56,850 nucleotides of DNA. It comes from a virus. The stretch's first letter is position 1, and each line of letters starts with the position of its first letter. Below the pieces are notes generated by a model. The model was not told the origin of the DNA and searched no databases. It was given only the letters and a program-made list of their open reading frames with translations. Location: the IMG/VR virus record IMGVR_UViG_3300021371_000017, positions 1 to 56,850 of that record; one strand, written 5' to 3'. The position numbers and the translations under genes were made by a program. This document shows positions 45,101 to 55,212 of the stretch, in pieces.

Positions 45101-47204
45101 AAATACCGCAACCCAAGACGGTATTTGGAGAAATTCGAATAAAACCCCAGTACCTCACTTTAAGTGGGTGGATGATGACCTTGAGTTCGAAGACACTAAT
45201 AACTATGGATATGGTGGAGACGGATTTAGTGCCAAAGCGTTATATCACCCATCTTATACTGCTAATTTTGGTAATAGCGGGGAAAATTACCAATCCTTTT
45301 CTACCGAATGTTTTAACAAATACGTTTCTTTAGATAAACAATTAGTTAATGATAACCGTTACAAAAATTATATGGGTGTTGATGGTAATGGGGTAAATTG
45401 TCCTGACGGACCAGGTAATGGATACCCCAACAAAGGTATGGACCCATGGTTTCAAAGAGGAATAGAAGGTTGCGGGTATCAATACTCAGATAAAAATAAT
45501 GATAAAAGGAACTTAGAAACTGGTGACCCTACGAAAATCATTACGGTATCTCCACTATACCTCTCTAGAAATTTATCAGACGAACAGGTAATTACTAATA
45601 TGTCTAATGTCAACAGGTTAGTGTTTAGGTCGGATAGAATACCAACAGGAGACCAATTTGATAGGTTTGACGATAACACTAACGAACCTGAATTTAGAAG
45701 GTATGGATTACATTTAAATCTAAGACAACAGTTATTCTTTTTAGATGAAGAGGGTACGGTAACAAATATAGAGGGAGAAGTGGTGACTTCATCGGACGAC
45801 ACTGGCAACGCTGCCGACGCTTCAGAAGACGCAAATTCAGTAACATCGGAAGTAATACAAAGTTTCGGATGTCAAGGTATGGTACCTTTAAACTGTTATC
45901 AAGGACAGGGTGAGGAATTTGAAGTTGTTAACCCATGTGACCTACCTGGACCTATTGATAGTGATGAAAGAGTTGTTAACGGATGTTACCGTTTCGTGAT
46001 TAGAAGATTAATACTTACAATTCCTAGAGACATACAAATGTTTTTTGAATGGAGAGTAAGGATAAGATTTATGTTTGCACTATGCCAGGGAGTTATTGGG
46101 CAAATGTTTCAAAATAACTGGTTAAATGGGTCTCTATATATGCCCTCATTTCAAAAACAAACCATATATAATTCAGATAATCAACCTAAACGGTATCGTT
46201 TCTGTGGTGACCCCCAACAATTTTGGGTCAATAGAAGGTACCAAGGACCATTATATTTTAATACCGAAACAAACTCATTCTTTTATCGTTCGACGCCTTT
46301 TAATGACGATACGAATCAATTTATAGGTCAGGAGCCAGGTAGGGATTATTACTCCGGTCAAAATGATAAAAACATTTGGTACCCAACAACTATTAATGAG
46401 TTAGGACCAAGAGATGAGTTCACAAAAGAGATTGCGTTTTCACCTGAATTTGAAGGTTATATAATTGATACAATAGAAACTACAAGTTATAACGACCCAT
46501 CTAATATTGATATTTTATTTATAGTCTCCCGTTTGGCGAACGCCAACTTTTTGGAACAAGTGTTAGGTGCTGGAGACGGTTCTGTGGGAATGCTTTTCTC
46601 AAGAGAGACTCAGATTTTAGGGCTCTCAAATCCACTTGACAGTCGGGTTGATGGGGACTACGCTCAAATGGTAGGTATTAACTCTGAGTATGGTGTTATA
46701 CCATTTTTAGAAGGTAATTATGAAGATAGTATTTCTTTAATAGATGATAGATTTGGTATTTGGTTTAGTTCGAATACAATTAATAGGAGAGTTATTACGA
46801 ATGGAGTGACTACATTTGGAACCGAACCGACAGGTCCGACAAATACATTTGGATATTCGAATACCCAAGTAGTTCCGTATTATATGTGGAACGTAAATGA
46901 CAATGGATTATTTGGGACCCAACATAACTCATGGAATACTGAATATATATTCAACTCTAAATACCAAGGAGATGATTTTTATAATAACAATAGTACATAT
47001 ATGAAACCTAATTCAGGATATGGTCTTGGTTATATTTATAACAGAAGCTCGACAGACCCTGAATACGACTCATACCCTACGAATGATGTGAATGGTGGTA
47101 ACTTTAAAGTAGGTGGACCCTTTTACTATTATTTTGGTCTTAAAAGGGGTAAAAGTGCGATGAATAGATACATAAAAAAATACATTTTCGCTCAAGATGA
47201 GTAA
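42144..47204 (+). CDS. Giant baseplate wedge/fibre-network protein with internal membrane-helix-like block
   Basis: 1686 residues. Position after gp25 and gp6 suggests a gp7-like wedge protein or fibre network component. Residues about 50-180 contain a carboxypeptidase-regulatory-like beta domain (VTGRVIANGGFGVPNVNISI, then TNNSGDFMIVGVPLGQQK). Residues 487-547 are strongly hydrophobic and could span a membrane two or three times (FLITILVPSFISLIILMHV is one part), flanked by SRRL and an acid-rich Cys-containing stretch. The remaining C-terminal 1000 residues are Asn/Asp/Tyr/Gly-rich and beta-like. A membrane-helix block in a baseplate protein is odd. The 3' end overlaps the next start by 8 bases. 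Confidence 0.7.
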   Translation: MSKSYRFRTKVGVDREVRLNIEQDFDFLEILSLKLRQEDLYERFCADYGVVTGRVIANGGFGVPNVNISIFVPLDDIDQNDNIISTLYPYKNIQTKNEDGYRYNLLPYVKEYGGHTPTGTFPDREDVLTRKEVLHVYEKYYKYTVKTNNSGDFMIVGVPLGQQKLVMDLDLSNIGQFSLRPSDLIRMGMGVPTQFNGQQFKASQDLKSLPQIVNSVQEVDVTPFWGENDLCDVGITRSDFDLRDLGIEIQPQAVFMGSIFSSTDDDYLKGNCKPKNDTGKLCDLSTGPGQILCIRQTTDVDFSGNPILEQFIFEEGGNIIDDNGTWLIDLPMNLDYVITNEFGEQIISIDPSIGIPTKSKSRFKIKWQNESGLDGEIIRANYLIPNIKEHGWTGTTVNDRPDEETWNKSYSFSLNWDDYYDKNAAINCDDSFYEFNFNKVYTVASHIDRFKWGFNRIKHLGIKEINDKTCQSEINKPPINDAQRNGNFFILLFNFLITILVPSFISLIILMHVLAVLYPIVRAILNIIIAIINGIIYVMCVIISIFSRRLSREDCKSALIEPLPKENPFKNISLPMISYPDCETCNCSSDSVSEEDSQDLTDLADELTFGPIADITWSESYQVNACNVSVDGTSTPTIMSPWTGRFLSSGYDSNSGPGFYKNQIKLETDKDGTRDQPEWYKSPVYPIYENGPELGDEQSKTRWRFSPNPTWAQALNLMNRRHMYFGDNGNQNQSPSTTNRMLVKTVNDHFGYNASTPWTDSCFIMVLDPGSVVIPGQLFTFNNPSTISDPNVNRYPSGNQFNNNGLTGNSINYNENGYTTIDIKYLKPNGVASTAQGVTIVNTGATTSYKYKAGVEYFQVMTGMTRSEVNSIAAETSDGLLRRYLLDYKVGYQCHADDETDGDAHAQATVSHYYKQGDTNENDLVIVFATRGVDPYSPKQKIKYDLSKLFGYETSSGEFDDWANEVTVEGEYYLNIPIQPNVLTGENTATQDGIWRNSNKTPVPHFKWVDDDLEFEDTNNYGYGGDGFSAKALYHPSYTANFGNSGENYQSFSTECFNKYVSLDKQLVNDNRYKNYMGVDGNGVNCPDGPGNGYPNKGMDPWFQRGIEGCGYQYSDKNNDKRNLETGDPTKIITVSPLYLSRNLSDEQVITNMSNVNRLVFRSDRIPTGDQFDRFDDNTNEPEFRRYGLHLNLRQQLFFLDEEGTVTNIEGEVVTSSDDTGNAADASEDANSVTSEVIQSFGCQGMVPLNCYQGQGEEFEVVNPCDLPGPIDSDERVVNGCYRFVIRRLILTIPRDIQMFFEWRVRIRFMFALCQGVIGQMFQNNWLNGSLYMPSFQKQTIYNSDNQPKRYRFCGDPQQFWVNRRYQGPLYFNTETNSFFYRSTPFNDDTNQFIGQEPGRDYYSGQNDKNIWYPTTINELGPRDEFTKEIAFSPEFEGYIIDTIETTSYNDPSNIDILFIVSRLANANFLEQVLGAGDGSVGMLFSRETQILGLSNPLDSRVDGDYAQMVGINSEYGVIPFLEGNYEDSISLIDDRFGIWFSSNTINRRVITNGVTTFGTEPTGPTNTFGYSNTQVVPYYMWNVNDNGLFGTQHNSWNTEYIFNSKYQGDDFYNNNSTYMKPNSGYGLGYIYNRSSTDPEYDSYPTNDVNGGNFKVGGPFYYYFGLKRGKSAMNRYIKKYIFAQDE

Positions 47205-48909
47205 TAAGAAAAATTCAGATATTAGAATTGTTAGAGGAGAGGACCGTTTTGCCGGTGCGTCTAATACTGATTTATTAATAAATGTAAATTTACAAGGAAA
47301 TAATAAAAATATTATAGAGGGTGAAAGGTCTAAAATACTTAATTTAGAAGAAAGGTTTAACTACGAAAGACAAAATTCAAGTAAATTTAGAATTGCTGGA
47401 AAGATAGTTAATATATTTAATAATATTGTTAGCGGTCAAACAAGTTACGAACCATTTAGAAACTCTCTATACTATACAGATACTTTAAATACTCTCACTT
47501 TTGGAGGTGAATGGAAAGGATATCCTCAATATGACGAATTTACTTTTTTTAGGACTAGAGGTATTGAAGGTCACATACCATTTATAAATAAAAGCGCTTC
47601 GTCATATAATTGGGTTTCGTATGTCACATATGCATCTGAAAATAAAACAGACCAAAATTTAAGACAGACTGTAAACTTTGAAAGTGGAACTTCGGTAAAT
47701 AATTTTGTAGTTAGTGAAGGGGTACCGTATTATATACTTAACACACAAGACAGGGGGAAAAATCTTATTACGTTTTATTGTGGATTTAAACATAACTTAT
47801 CTCTTGGTGATTGGATTTACACTAAAGACGAAATAAATGGTAAACGATATTTTGAAGTTTATGAAATAGGTGATTTGTACTACGGAAATCAGGAAAAAGT
47901 TTTTTCTATATTTAATTATGGATTTACTGACCCACTTTTTGGTAACTACGCTACAGGTAATTTTAAAAAAGTTACAGATATAAATAATAAAGAAGAGACC
48001 ACCTCAGAATATTATGTTAGGTGTCATAAAGTTTTAACTAAAAATACTCATGCTGATATTACTAAGTTGGCATATGAAACTAACCCTTTTCCCGTTAAAA
48101 AACAATTGGAGTATTCGGCATTAACACCAAATAATGTGCAGAGAGTTTCAATTAAAGATGGTAATACTACAGTAGGGTTTTCTTTTGATAAAGATATAGA
48201 TATATCTTCACTTAGGGATAATTTAGATAGACCTATAACTGAATTGTTTGTGACTATTCTAAATAAAGGTTATATGGGTTGGTTTAATAACCCTTACGTA
48301 AGTAATAATAATACGGGAGTGCAGGTCGGATGGGAATTAAACTTTTTAGAAGATGAAATAGACGAGTGGTGGGATATAAACAACACATCTAATAGAGACG
48401 ACATACCAAACGGAAGTTACGTTAAAAATGGAAATACATTTCATTATAATGAAAATTTAGAAATTGGTCATAAATTAATGGGTGGTATATGTGAGTTTAA
48501 TAAGTATAATCAAAAAGAAGTTGTATTGTCTAACATAAGTCACAAGATATCGTATAACCCACAAGTATTTGATAATAACAGTATTAATACGTTACCTTCT
48601 GGATATGCTTTTAATCCACATTATTCAGTACCCATAAGAGTGTATTCGGACTATATTGAACTTGGAGATGAAAATTCAGTTGATTTAGTTCCGGATTACG
48701 CTTTTTTATCTAAATATGAAAAACAATGGAGATGGAGAGATTTATACCCATATGGATATAAAGACAGTGACGGTAATGGTTTAGATAATCCTTTTTTAAA
48801 TGGATGTCACTACCCATTTAGTGAGATACTATTTTTACTAACTCCTATGAAGAGAAATATTAACAATAGTAATATTTCATTCGCCCCAATAAATGACTAC
48901 TGTGAGTAA
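47197..48909 (+). CDS. Baseplate/tail fibre protein of unknown family
   Basis: 570 residues, start overlapping the upstream stop by 8 bases. The N-terminus is basic (MSNKKNSDIRIVRGEDRF) and the body is Asn/Tyr/Asp-rich with many beta-type strands (for example YYILNTQDRGKNLITFYCG). No membrane segments. The order within the block and the composition suggest a structural component that follows the giant wedge protein; its 3' end overlaps the next gene by 17 bases. No family recognised. Confidence 0.65.
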   Translation: MSNKKNSDIRIVRGEDRFAGASNTDLLINVNLQGNNKNIIEGERSKILNLEERFNYERQNSSKFRIAGKIVNIFNNIVSGQTSYEPFRNSLYYTDTLNTLTFGGEWKGYPQYDEFTFFRTRGIEGHIPFINKSASSYNWVSYVTYASENKTDQNLRQTVNFESGTSVNNFVVSEGVPYYILNTQDRGKNLITFYCGFKHNLSLGDWIYTKDEINGKRYFEVYEIGDLYYGNQEKVFSIFNYGFTDPLFGNYATGNFKKVTDINNKEETTSEYYVRCHKVLTKNTHADITKLAYETNPFPVKKQLEYSALTPNNVQRVSIKDGNTTVGFSFDKDIDISSLRDNLDRPITELFVTILNKGYMGWFNNPYVSNNNTGVQVGWELNFLEDEIDEWWDINNTSNRDDIPNGSYVKNGNTFHYNENLEIGHKLMGGICEFNKYNQKEVVLSNISHKISYNPQVFDNNSINTLPSGYAFNPHYSVPIRVYSDYIELGDENSVDLVPDYAFLSKYEKQWRWRDLYPYGYKDSDGNGLDNPFLNGCHYPFSEILFLLTPMKRNINNSNISFAPINDYCE

Positions 48910-50284
48910 ATATAGAATTAAAATATCACCTAACGATAGGTATATAAACATACCCATTCAAATTGATACCGATTTATTAGGTAGAGATGATTTGGTGGAT
49001 AAATTTGAAGAAGAGACTTTAGAAAAAGTAATAAATCCTATTGAAGACTTTGAGTTAACAAGATTTACTCACAAAGATTGGTACAAAGATAATATATTAC
49101 AGACTAGTATTAACCACAAATTTAGTTTTTTCGATAGAAGTATTGATGTAGGAGCAACTAATCCATCTAACGTCAATTTATGGACAAGTGACTATGTGTT
49201 TACCGATAACCCAAATTTCACAGGAACTTGCTTTACTGAGGGTGAGATATATTATAATGCTAACTCATATAAAAATAGTTTCTTTAAGTTAGATTTATAT
49301 GATACTGACAATAGTGAGACACAAAAACTTTATTTAACCATTATATTACCTACACAACAAGGATTAACTAGATTATCCGGAACGGAACCTCCGATATCTA
49401 ACCCATATGTTTCGGGACCAACAATTCCAGACATATTACCAGGTGGTGGAGATTTTGGTCTTGCGGCCCCACTTTACTATGTGCCCACACCTACGCCTAC
49501 ACCATCTACATCAAAAATTAATGATGTAATATTGTTTTTTCCCGATACTTATGAGACGACATTTTTAAACTGTAATAGCGTTTCGTTAACTAAATATATT
49601 GATGTTCAAATCGTTAATGAACTTTTATCATGGCCTCAAAATAATTATACAATAGATTATCAGGGAACATGTTTTGAAATAATTAGTATAGGTGATGATA
49701 TTATACCGGACGCACCCCCTAATGATATAATAGATGATTTTAGTGATTTTACGCTTGGAAATTGCGATTGTATAAACCCGTCGATGACTCCAACACCATC
49801 AATCAGTTCAACGCCTACACCTACATCAACACCCCCATCACCAACACCATCAGCATCATTCCAACCACCTGGAAGTGGTGGGGAAATAAACAATAATGCA
49901 GGAAATCTACCTCCTAATACTGCGTCTACTGCGGTGGCACCTTCTGATTCGCAGATAAAGATGCCTAATTTTCTATTGGATTATGTTGGTGATAAAGAAG
50001 GATACTTTATTTATTGGTTAAAAAATCCGAATTATATCGATATAGATAAGTTTTATATGAGTGCTAAGTTTTTTAATGCTAAAACTGGACAATTTGTTAG
50101 GATGATGAATACTCGACAGTCTGCATTATCTCAGAAGTTTAATTTTGAAAGTTCTAAGTATTTTTACTACCAAGTTAATATTGATTACGAAAATTATGAA
50201 TATGATGTTATTAATATGAACACTCAAAACAGGGTCGGTACGGTAACACCAATAAACTGGTATGAATATGTAAATCCGTCATGA
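48893..50284 (+). CDS. Structural protein with Thr-Pro-rich linkers around a Cys-containing module
   Basis: 463 residues. After a beta-like N-terminal part, residues about 196-206 form a PTPTPTPS linker, then a domain of about 100 residues with FLNCNSV, GTCFEI and GNCDC, then a second linker of PTPSISSTPTPTS type to about residue 322, then a beta-like C-terminal domain starting near residue 350. The linker and Cys-module style is shared with the last gene in the window, suggesting an inserted exchangeable module, probably surface exposed. The start overlaps the previous gene by 17 bases and the end overlaps the next by 4 (ATGA). Confidence 0.65.
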   Translation: MTTVSKYRIKISPNDRYINIPIQIDTDLLGRDDLVDKFEEETLEKVINPIEDFELTRFTHKDWYKDNILQTSINHKFSFFDRSIDVGATNPSNVNLWTSDYVFTDNPNFTGTCFTEGEIYYNANSYKNSFFKLDLYDTDNSETQKLYLTIILPTQQGLTRLSGTEPPISNPYVSGPTIPDILPGGGDFGLAAPLYYVPTPTPTPSTSKINDVILFFPDTYETTFLNCNSVSLTKYIDVQIVNELLSWPQNNYTIDYQGTCFEIISIGDDIIPDAPPNDIIDDFSDFTLGNCDCINPSMTPTPSISSTPTPTSTPPSPTPSASFQPPGSGGEINNNAGNLPPNTASTAVAPSDSQIKMPNFLLDYVGDKEGYFIYWLKNPNYIDIDKFYMSAKFFNAKTGQFVRMMNTRQSALSQKFNFESSKYFYYQVNIDYENYEYDVINMNTQNRVGTVTPINWYEYVNPS

Positions 50285-51351
50285 ACGAAGATATACACTA
50301 CATAAAAATATCTCCAGAATCACTTAAAAGTGATGTTGTTCAGCAAACGTATAGTGGTAATACGTTTGGAGTTTATTCTGCTATGACACAAATATTAAGT
50401 GGAGGGACTAACGGAGACAGTTTATTAACAGATTTAACAATACCTATTGTTTTTAATCAGACTTTTGATGATATGGGATTCTACTCAGCATTTGATGGTT
50501 TTGTCTTACAAAAAGATGTGGTATCTAACTTTATAGTTAGTGGAGACCCATCCAACCACTTTAAAATCAAATTATATAACACATCAGACCAATTAAAAAA
50601 GTTTTTAAAACTATCTACATACACTATAGATTGGGGGGATGGTACTGTGGAACCTTTTACTGCGATTTATCCAAATTATATGGAACATGAGTATCCGCCA
50701 TTAACTTTATCGTATAAAATAAAGTTAACACAAAATAATCCGTGGGGTGTGACAAATATAATTAAAGGAGTGTCGATACCTAATACATTAGTCACTATAA
50801 CAAATCCCTTAGAAACTATAACATTTACTCAACAAGGGGGTAATTGGGCTAATATTCCGATTAATTATAATTTTATTTTTACGGGGGACTCAGAAAATAC
50901 TGTAAGTGCTCAAACAAGTGACGAGACATTTACTATAACAGGATTTACTTCTTCACAACTTAATAATTTAAAACTTTACGGACCTACAAAGTATGATACT
51001 TCGGTTGTCGTAAAAAAGAATAATGAAGATTATGGTAGAGTTACGGAGATAACAGATGAGTATACTGCATATACAATACAAGATGTAGTGTACTACGATT
51101 ACCCTAACGGTAAGACCTTATTTTTTATAGAATCTAGTGGAATAACCGACAACATGATTGTTGCAGACCCAATTACTAAAGAAGAAGTATTATTTGGTGT
51201 AGTTTCCTCACCGGAAATACAATCCCAAATATTTATTGATAGAGGTAAAAATTCTGCGTTCGAAGGAATACAGAGACTCGGAGAAGTTGATAACATCGGA
51301 GACTTAGTATCTTATGGGTACGGTTTCTTTAAAATAAAAGAACAATTGTAA
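50281..51351 (+). CDS. Structural protein with PKD-like domain
   Basis: 356 residues, ATGA-coupled to the previous gene. Residues about 108-150 hold TYTIDWGDGT followed by MEHEYPPLTLSYKIKL, the hallmark of a PKD (polycystic kidney disease-type) Ig-like beta domain that often mediates surface binding. Other parts are beta-rich and contain no Cys. It is followed by the next gene after one base. Likely a tail-tip or fibre connector; the specific role is not determined. Confidence 0.7.
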   Translation: MNEDIHYIKISPESLKSDVVQQTYSGNTFGVYSAMTQILSGGTNGDSLLTDLTIPIVFNQTFDDMGFYSAFDGFVLQKDVVSNFIVSGDPSNHFKIKLYNTSDQLKKFLKLSTYTIDWGDGTVEPFTAIYPNYMEHEYPPLTLSYKIKLTQNNPWGVTNIIKGVSIPNTLVTITNPLETITFTQQGGNWANIPINYNFIFTGDSENTVSAQTSDETFTITGFTSSQLNNLKLYGPTKYDTSVVVKKNNEDYGRVTEITDEYTAYTIQDVVYYDYPNGKTLFFIESSGITDNMIVADPITKEEVLFGVVSSPEIQSQIFIDRGKNSAFEGIQRLGEVDNIGDLVSYGYGFFKIKEQL

Positions 51352-51352
51352 A

Positions 51353-52261
51353 ATGGCTTTAGGAACATACGGAACAACAAGACCAGCAGACATGTCCCCT
51401 GAGGACGTGGAAATAATATTAAATTATACCCCGTCAAGGGATGTGACCAATAACTTCGAGTTAAAAACTTTAAATGCTGCGGAAGTATTAACACCTTATT
51501 TTCATAACGCGGATACAGGAGGAAATGCCGACCTTGAGATATTAGGGGGGTTATATAACCTTAAATTACCTGCGGATGAATTTAATCAAATAGGTATATA
51601 TACTTTATATATCAGACCTGTGGAGATACGAACCACAATTACCGATTGTGGAGTATTATCGTCATTACCTAACGTAAAAGGAATAATCGTAGATTTAAAT
51701 AATGTTCCCTCTCAATACAGGAATAGATTTATTAATCAAGGATTAGTTGGTCATAGAGTAGAGTATTTAAATAATGACGGTACAAAAATTACTAATTTTT
51801 ATAGAATTATAACATCATCATTTTATTGCGAACCTGTAGTTACTAATCTTACTAACTCATCACAAAAGTCTATTAGATACAGATATGTGGATAGTGGTAG
51901 TGATTTATTGTTTTGTACAGTTTCACCGGCAAGTGCACCATCTAATAAACCGAGTGCGACTCCATTTATAGGTCAACCTAATCAAAATATAATAATCACT
52001 AACACATTTTTTAATCCGATAACGTTGGATATTGAATTAGCTGAGCATGATATAGATACGTTAGCGATTGCTCTTTACGGTAATCAGACTAAATCTATTG
52101 AAGATGGTGTTTATACCTTATATGACAACGACCTTAACATTTACAAACAATATAACCTATATGAGATTAGAGATGAGTTTAATAATTTATTATACGAGGT
52201 TAGACAAAATAGAGGAGACAATATAGACTTCAGTAAAAACTTCACTAATATCACTCAGTAA
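51353..52261 (+). CDS. Structural protein of unknown family in baseplate/fibre block
   Basis: 302 residues. It starts MALGTYGTTRPADMSPEDVE, then a YTPSRDVTNNF stretch and a beta-rich body with IGIYTLYIRPVEIRTTITDCG. A PSNKPSATPFIGQP linker near 195-210 divides it into two domains. No recognisable enzyme motif. Its last base overlaps the start of the next gene (TAATG). It may be the adapter that links the baseplate to the gp I-like protein after it. Confidence 0.6.
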   Translation: MALGTYGTTRPADMSPEDVEIILNYTPSRDVTNNFELKTLNAAEVLTPYFHNADTGGNADLEILGGLYNLKLPADEFNQIGIYTLYIRPVEIRTTITDCGVLSSLPNVKGIIVDLNNVPSQYRNRFINQGLVGHRVEYLNNDGTKITNFYRIITSSFYCEPVVTNLTNSSQKSIRYRYVDSGSDLLFCTVSPASAPSNKPSATPFIGQPNQNIIITNTFFNPITLDIELAEHDIDTLAIALYGNQTKSIEDGVYTLYDNDLNIYKQYNLYEIRDEFNNLLYEVRQNRGDNIDFSKNFTNITQ

Positions 52262-55212
52262 TGGCCGATAATAAGTTTAGATACCCACCGGCTCCTCCTA
52301 ACGCTAGAGGAACATTTTCTGACAACTTAGTTGGTTTACAACTTGTTGAGGGTGGAGGTCTTACGCAGTCAAATTTTGAGTTCACAACAAATGTTGTTGA
52401 AAAGGTTAATAGAACTTTTGATACTGGTGTCTTTTCTAATCCTATTTCATTAAATGATTTAGACTTTGACAGTATTGAAGAGTCTAAGATAGTCTTAGCT
52501 AAAAACTTTAAAGTTTATCCTAATTACGATATAAGTCAGGTTACTAATTTTGCGATGTATGGTTCTTTAAGAAAAAGAATGTCATCTTCAGTAACAAATA
52601 TAGTTAATTTTTTTCCGGCCGCAATATCTGTAGATAAAATTTATTATGATTTTAACACTGGATACACCGCTTATAACATTTCTTATGATGATATTGAAGG
52701 TTTAACGACTTTTGATATTGACGTTACCAGATTTAAAAATCCATTCGATATCGATTACTCAGAAAATTCGGATAGAAATATTTCTGTTAGACCTTTTGAG
52801 GTAAGCCCATTAAGAAATCTTACTAGAAGTTTCTTACAGTATTCTTTATTTTTTGAAGATTTAGAGACTGAGTATAAATTTGTTGATTTCGACCCCTCAC
52901 CAAAACTATCGGCGGGGACGGTACAAATTGTAGTAGAAGGAAATCCTTTCAGTGGTCAATCTACTTCAGTAGATAATATTTTATTAAAACCAAATAAACA
53001 AGAAACTGATAAAGTATTTATTGACGACTTTAACGAAGTTGAGGACTTCTTATTAAATCGTTTAGTAGTTCCAACCTATACTTCTAAATTTGAAATATTA
53101 AGGGAAGGTCAAGACGGACAAGTGTATAAAGCTTATCAGAGTATAACATGGAGTTTAGATGGGGTATGGAATTTAGATATAAGAACAAATAGGTTTGATA
53201 ATTATTTAACACAATTAAATAGTATATCTGATGAGATAGATGAATATAAAAGTAATTTAATATCGAGATTTTTAACTACAGGGGCTTTTAAAGATTTTGA
53301 TACACCTAATAAAAATGTAGAAAAGGTTTTACAACTATATGGTAGAAGTTTTGACGAAACAAAAAAGTTTATTGATGCGTTATCATATATGAATTCAGTT
53401 CATTATGTTGTACAAAACGATATACCTTCTCAGTTACTAACAAATTTGGCTCAGACAATAGGTTGGGACACTAACATCTCACCCATAACTAATGATAAGT
53501 TCTTAAGTAGTGTATTTGGAAACCAAGATTCTAATGTATTTCCTGGACAGACAGTAAATAAGACACCAACCGAACTTAGTTATCAATATTATAGAAATTT
53601 AATTTTAAATTCTGCTTACTTATTTAAATCTAAAGGTACAAGACGTTCAATAGAGGCACTTATGAGATTAGTCGGTGCTCCCGACGCGTTAATAGATTTT
53701 AATGAAATTATTTATTTGGCTGATGGTCCGATAAATGTGGAAAGATTTAATGAAGAATACGCAACTATAACGGGAGGTACTAAAACTACAGAAACGCCGG
53801 TCTTGGACCCAAACATCACATTCAGTTTTGAAGGGGTGACATATACCGGATTCACAACTCAACTAACATTAAGTAACGTAGACACTGTTAGAAATGATTA
53901 TCCTATTGATAGTTTTGGATATCCACAATCTCCGGTATCCAGTGAAGAAATATTTTTTGAAAAAGGTGCGGGATGGTATGAGCAGACTCCTGAACATAGA
54001 GCACCTACAGTATTAGACACTACAGGTTCGGTATTCACAGGACAAAACCCTGACATACAGACAACATTAGAACCATTTACTTATGGTCAAAAATATTTTG
54101 ATAGATTTAGAGATTTTCCATATATGGATTTGGGTTTTGGTTTAACAAGAACCTACGATAATAATAAATCTTGGACAGATAATGAATTAGGTTTAAGGAG
54201 GAATACCGAAGCTGGTTATAATGCCTATTATGTGGTAAATAATGAAAAATTAGTATTAAATGCTAAAAATGTTGACTTAGGTTTAAATATGGGACAAGGG
54301 ATTATATACGACATATGGGATATGTCAAAAAAATATAATTACCCGTTCCCTTCAACTGGTTTAACATCACCTTATCCATATCCTGAAGGGATTGATTGGA
54401 CAGTAATTAACCCAAAACCAAAAGAAAAGACATTTTTTGAATTTGCTCAGACCTTTTATCGTAACATGATTAATGTTAGGAATAGACAGACAATAACAGA
54501 CGGTAAAGGAGGTGGATATCCAACACTACAATCAGTTTATTGGAAATATTTAAACTCAGAGGAGTCCGTAGGTATACCATCCAACAAATATACCTATCAA
54601 AAAATGATTGATTTCACTAATGGTATAGGTGATTATTGGATGAAGTTAATTGAACAAATGATTCCCGCATCTACTATATGGATGGGGGGTCAAAAAATGG
54701 AAAATAATGTATTACAGAGACAAAAAGTAGTATGGAGAAGACAAAGAGGATGTGAGTTAGTACCGATACCATGTATTCCATGTACATTTACAGGTCAATT
54801 ACTTGGTAATGATTGCACTACACAAACTTTAAGTTGTGATATTGGATTAACAAACCCACAAACTACATTAATAAATAGTATTAACAGTGCGGTTGGTAAT
54901 GAAGGGTATAATGTAAGTGACTGTCAATTAAACACTTTGACAAGTTTGTGGTATGTGGATATAAGACTTAGTGGTTCATTACTTAGAAAAGATTTATTCT
55001 ACACTGGATATGGAAGTGGTGATTACCCATCTAGTACTGAGTGGTTGACTGCGGTAGAAACGTCTCTTTCTAATTTATCTCAGGACGGATTATCCTATAG
55101 TATCAACGGTAATAACATAACAGTTACTAATATAGGGTGTAATAATGATTTTACTAATGAAAGTTTGCAAATAAACGCTGGAGTCAACATAAATATTAAT
55201 TGTACGTCATGA
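52261..55212 (+). CDS. Large tail-tip protein with P2 gpI-like segment and Cys-rich C-terminal module
   Basis: 983 residues. Residues about 395-500 contain DIPSQLLTNLAQTIGWD, then YRNLILNSAYLFKSKGTRRS and EALMRLVGAP, the segment found in P2 gpI-like tail proteins that connect baseplate wedges with fibres. The last 130 residues (after ELVPIPCIPC) form a Cys-containing module with a beta-like body (WLTAVETSLSNL), looking like a separate add-on domain. The stop overlaps the start of the adhesin-like gene (ATGA). Likely the fibre-bearing wedge tip. Confidence 0.65.
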   Translation: MADNKFRYPPAPPNARGTFSDNLVGLQLVEGGGLTQSNFEFTTNVVEKVNRTFDTGVFSNPISLNDLDFDSIEESKIVLAKNFKVYPNYDISQVTNFAMYGSLRKRMSSSVTNIVNFFPAAISVDKIYYDFNTGYTAYNISYDDIEGLTTFDIDVTRFKNPFDIDYSENSDRNISVRPFEVSPLRNLTRSFLQYSLFFEDLETEYKFVDFDPSPKLSAGTVQIVVEGNPFSGQSTSVDNILLKPNKQETDKVFIDDFNEVEDFLLNRLVVPTYTSKFEILREGQDGQVYKAYQSITWSLDGVWNLDIRTNRFDNYLTQLNSISDEIDEYKSNLISRFLTTGAFKDFDTPNKNVEKVLQLYGRSFDETKKFIDALSYMNSVHYVVQNDIPSQLLTNLAQTIGWDTNISPITNDKFLSSVFGNQDSNVFPGQTVNKTPTELSYQYYRNLILNSAYLFKSKGTRRSIEALMRLVGAPDALIDFNEIIYLADGPINVERFNEEYATITGGTKTTETPVLDPNITFSFEGVTYTGFTTQLTLSNVDTVRNDYPIDSFGYPQSPVSSEEIFFEKGAGWYEQTPEHRAPTVLDTTGSVFTGQNPDIQTTLEPFTYGQKYFDRFRDFPYMDLGFGLTRTYDNNKSWTDNELGLRRNTEAGYNAYYVVNNEKLVLNAKNVDLGLNMGQGIIYDIWDMSKKYNYPFPSTGLTSPYPYPEGIDWTVINPKPKEKTFFEFAQTFYRNMINVRNRQTITDGKGGGYPTLQSVYWKYLNSEESVGIPSNKYTYQKMIDFTNGIGDYWMKLIEQMIPASTIWMGGQKMENNVLQRQKVVWRRQRGCELVPIPCIPCTFTGQLLGNDCTTQTLSCDIGLTNPQTTLINSINSAVGNEGYNVSDCQLNTLTSLWYVDIRLSGSLLRKDLFYTGYGSGDYPSSTEWLTAVETSLSNLSQDGLSYSINGNNITVTNIGCNNDFTNESLQINAGVNININCTS

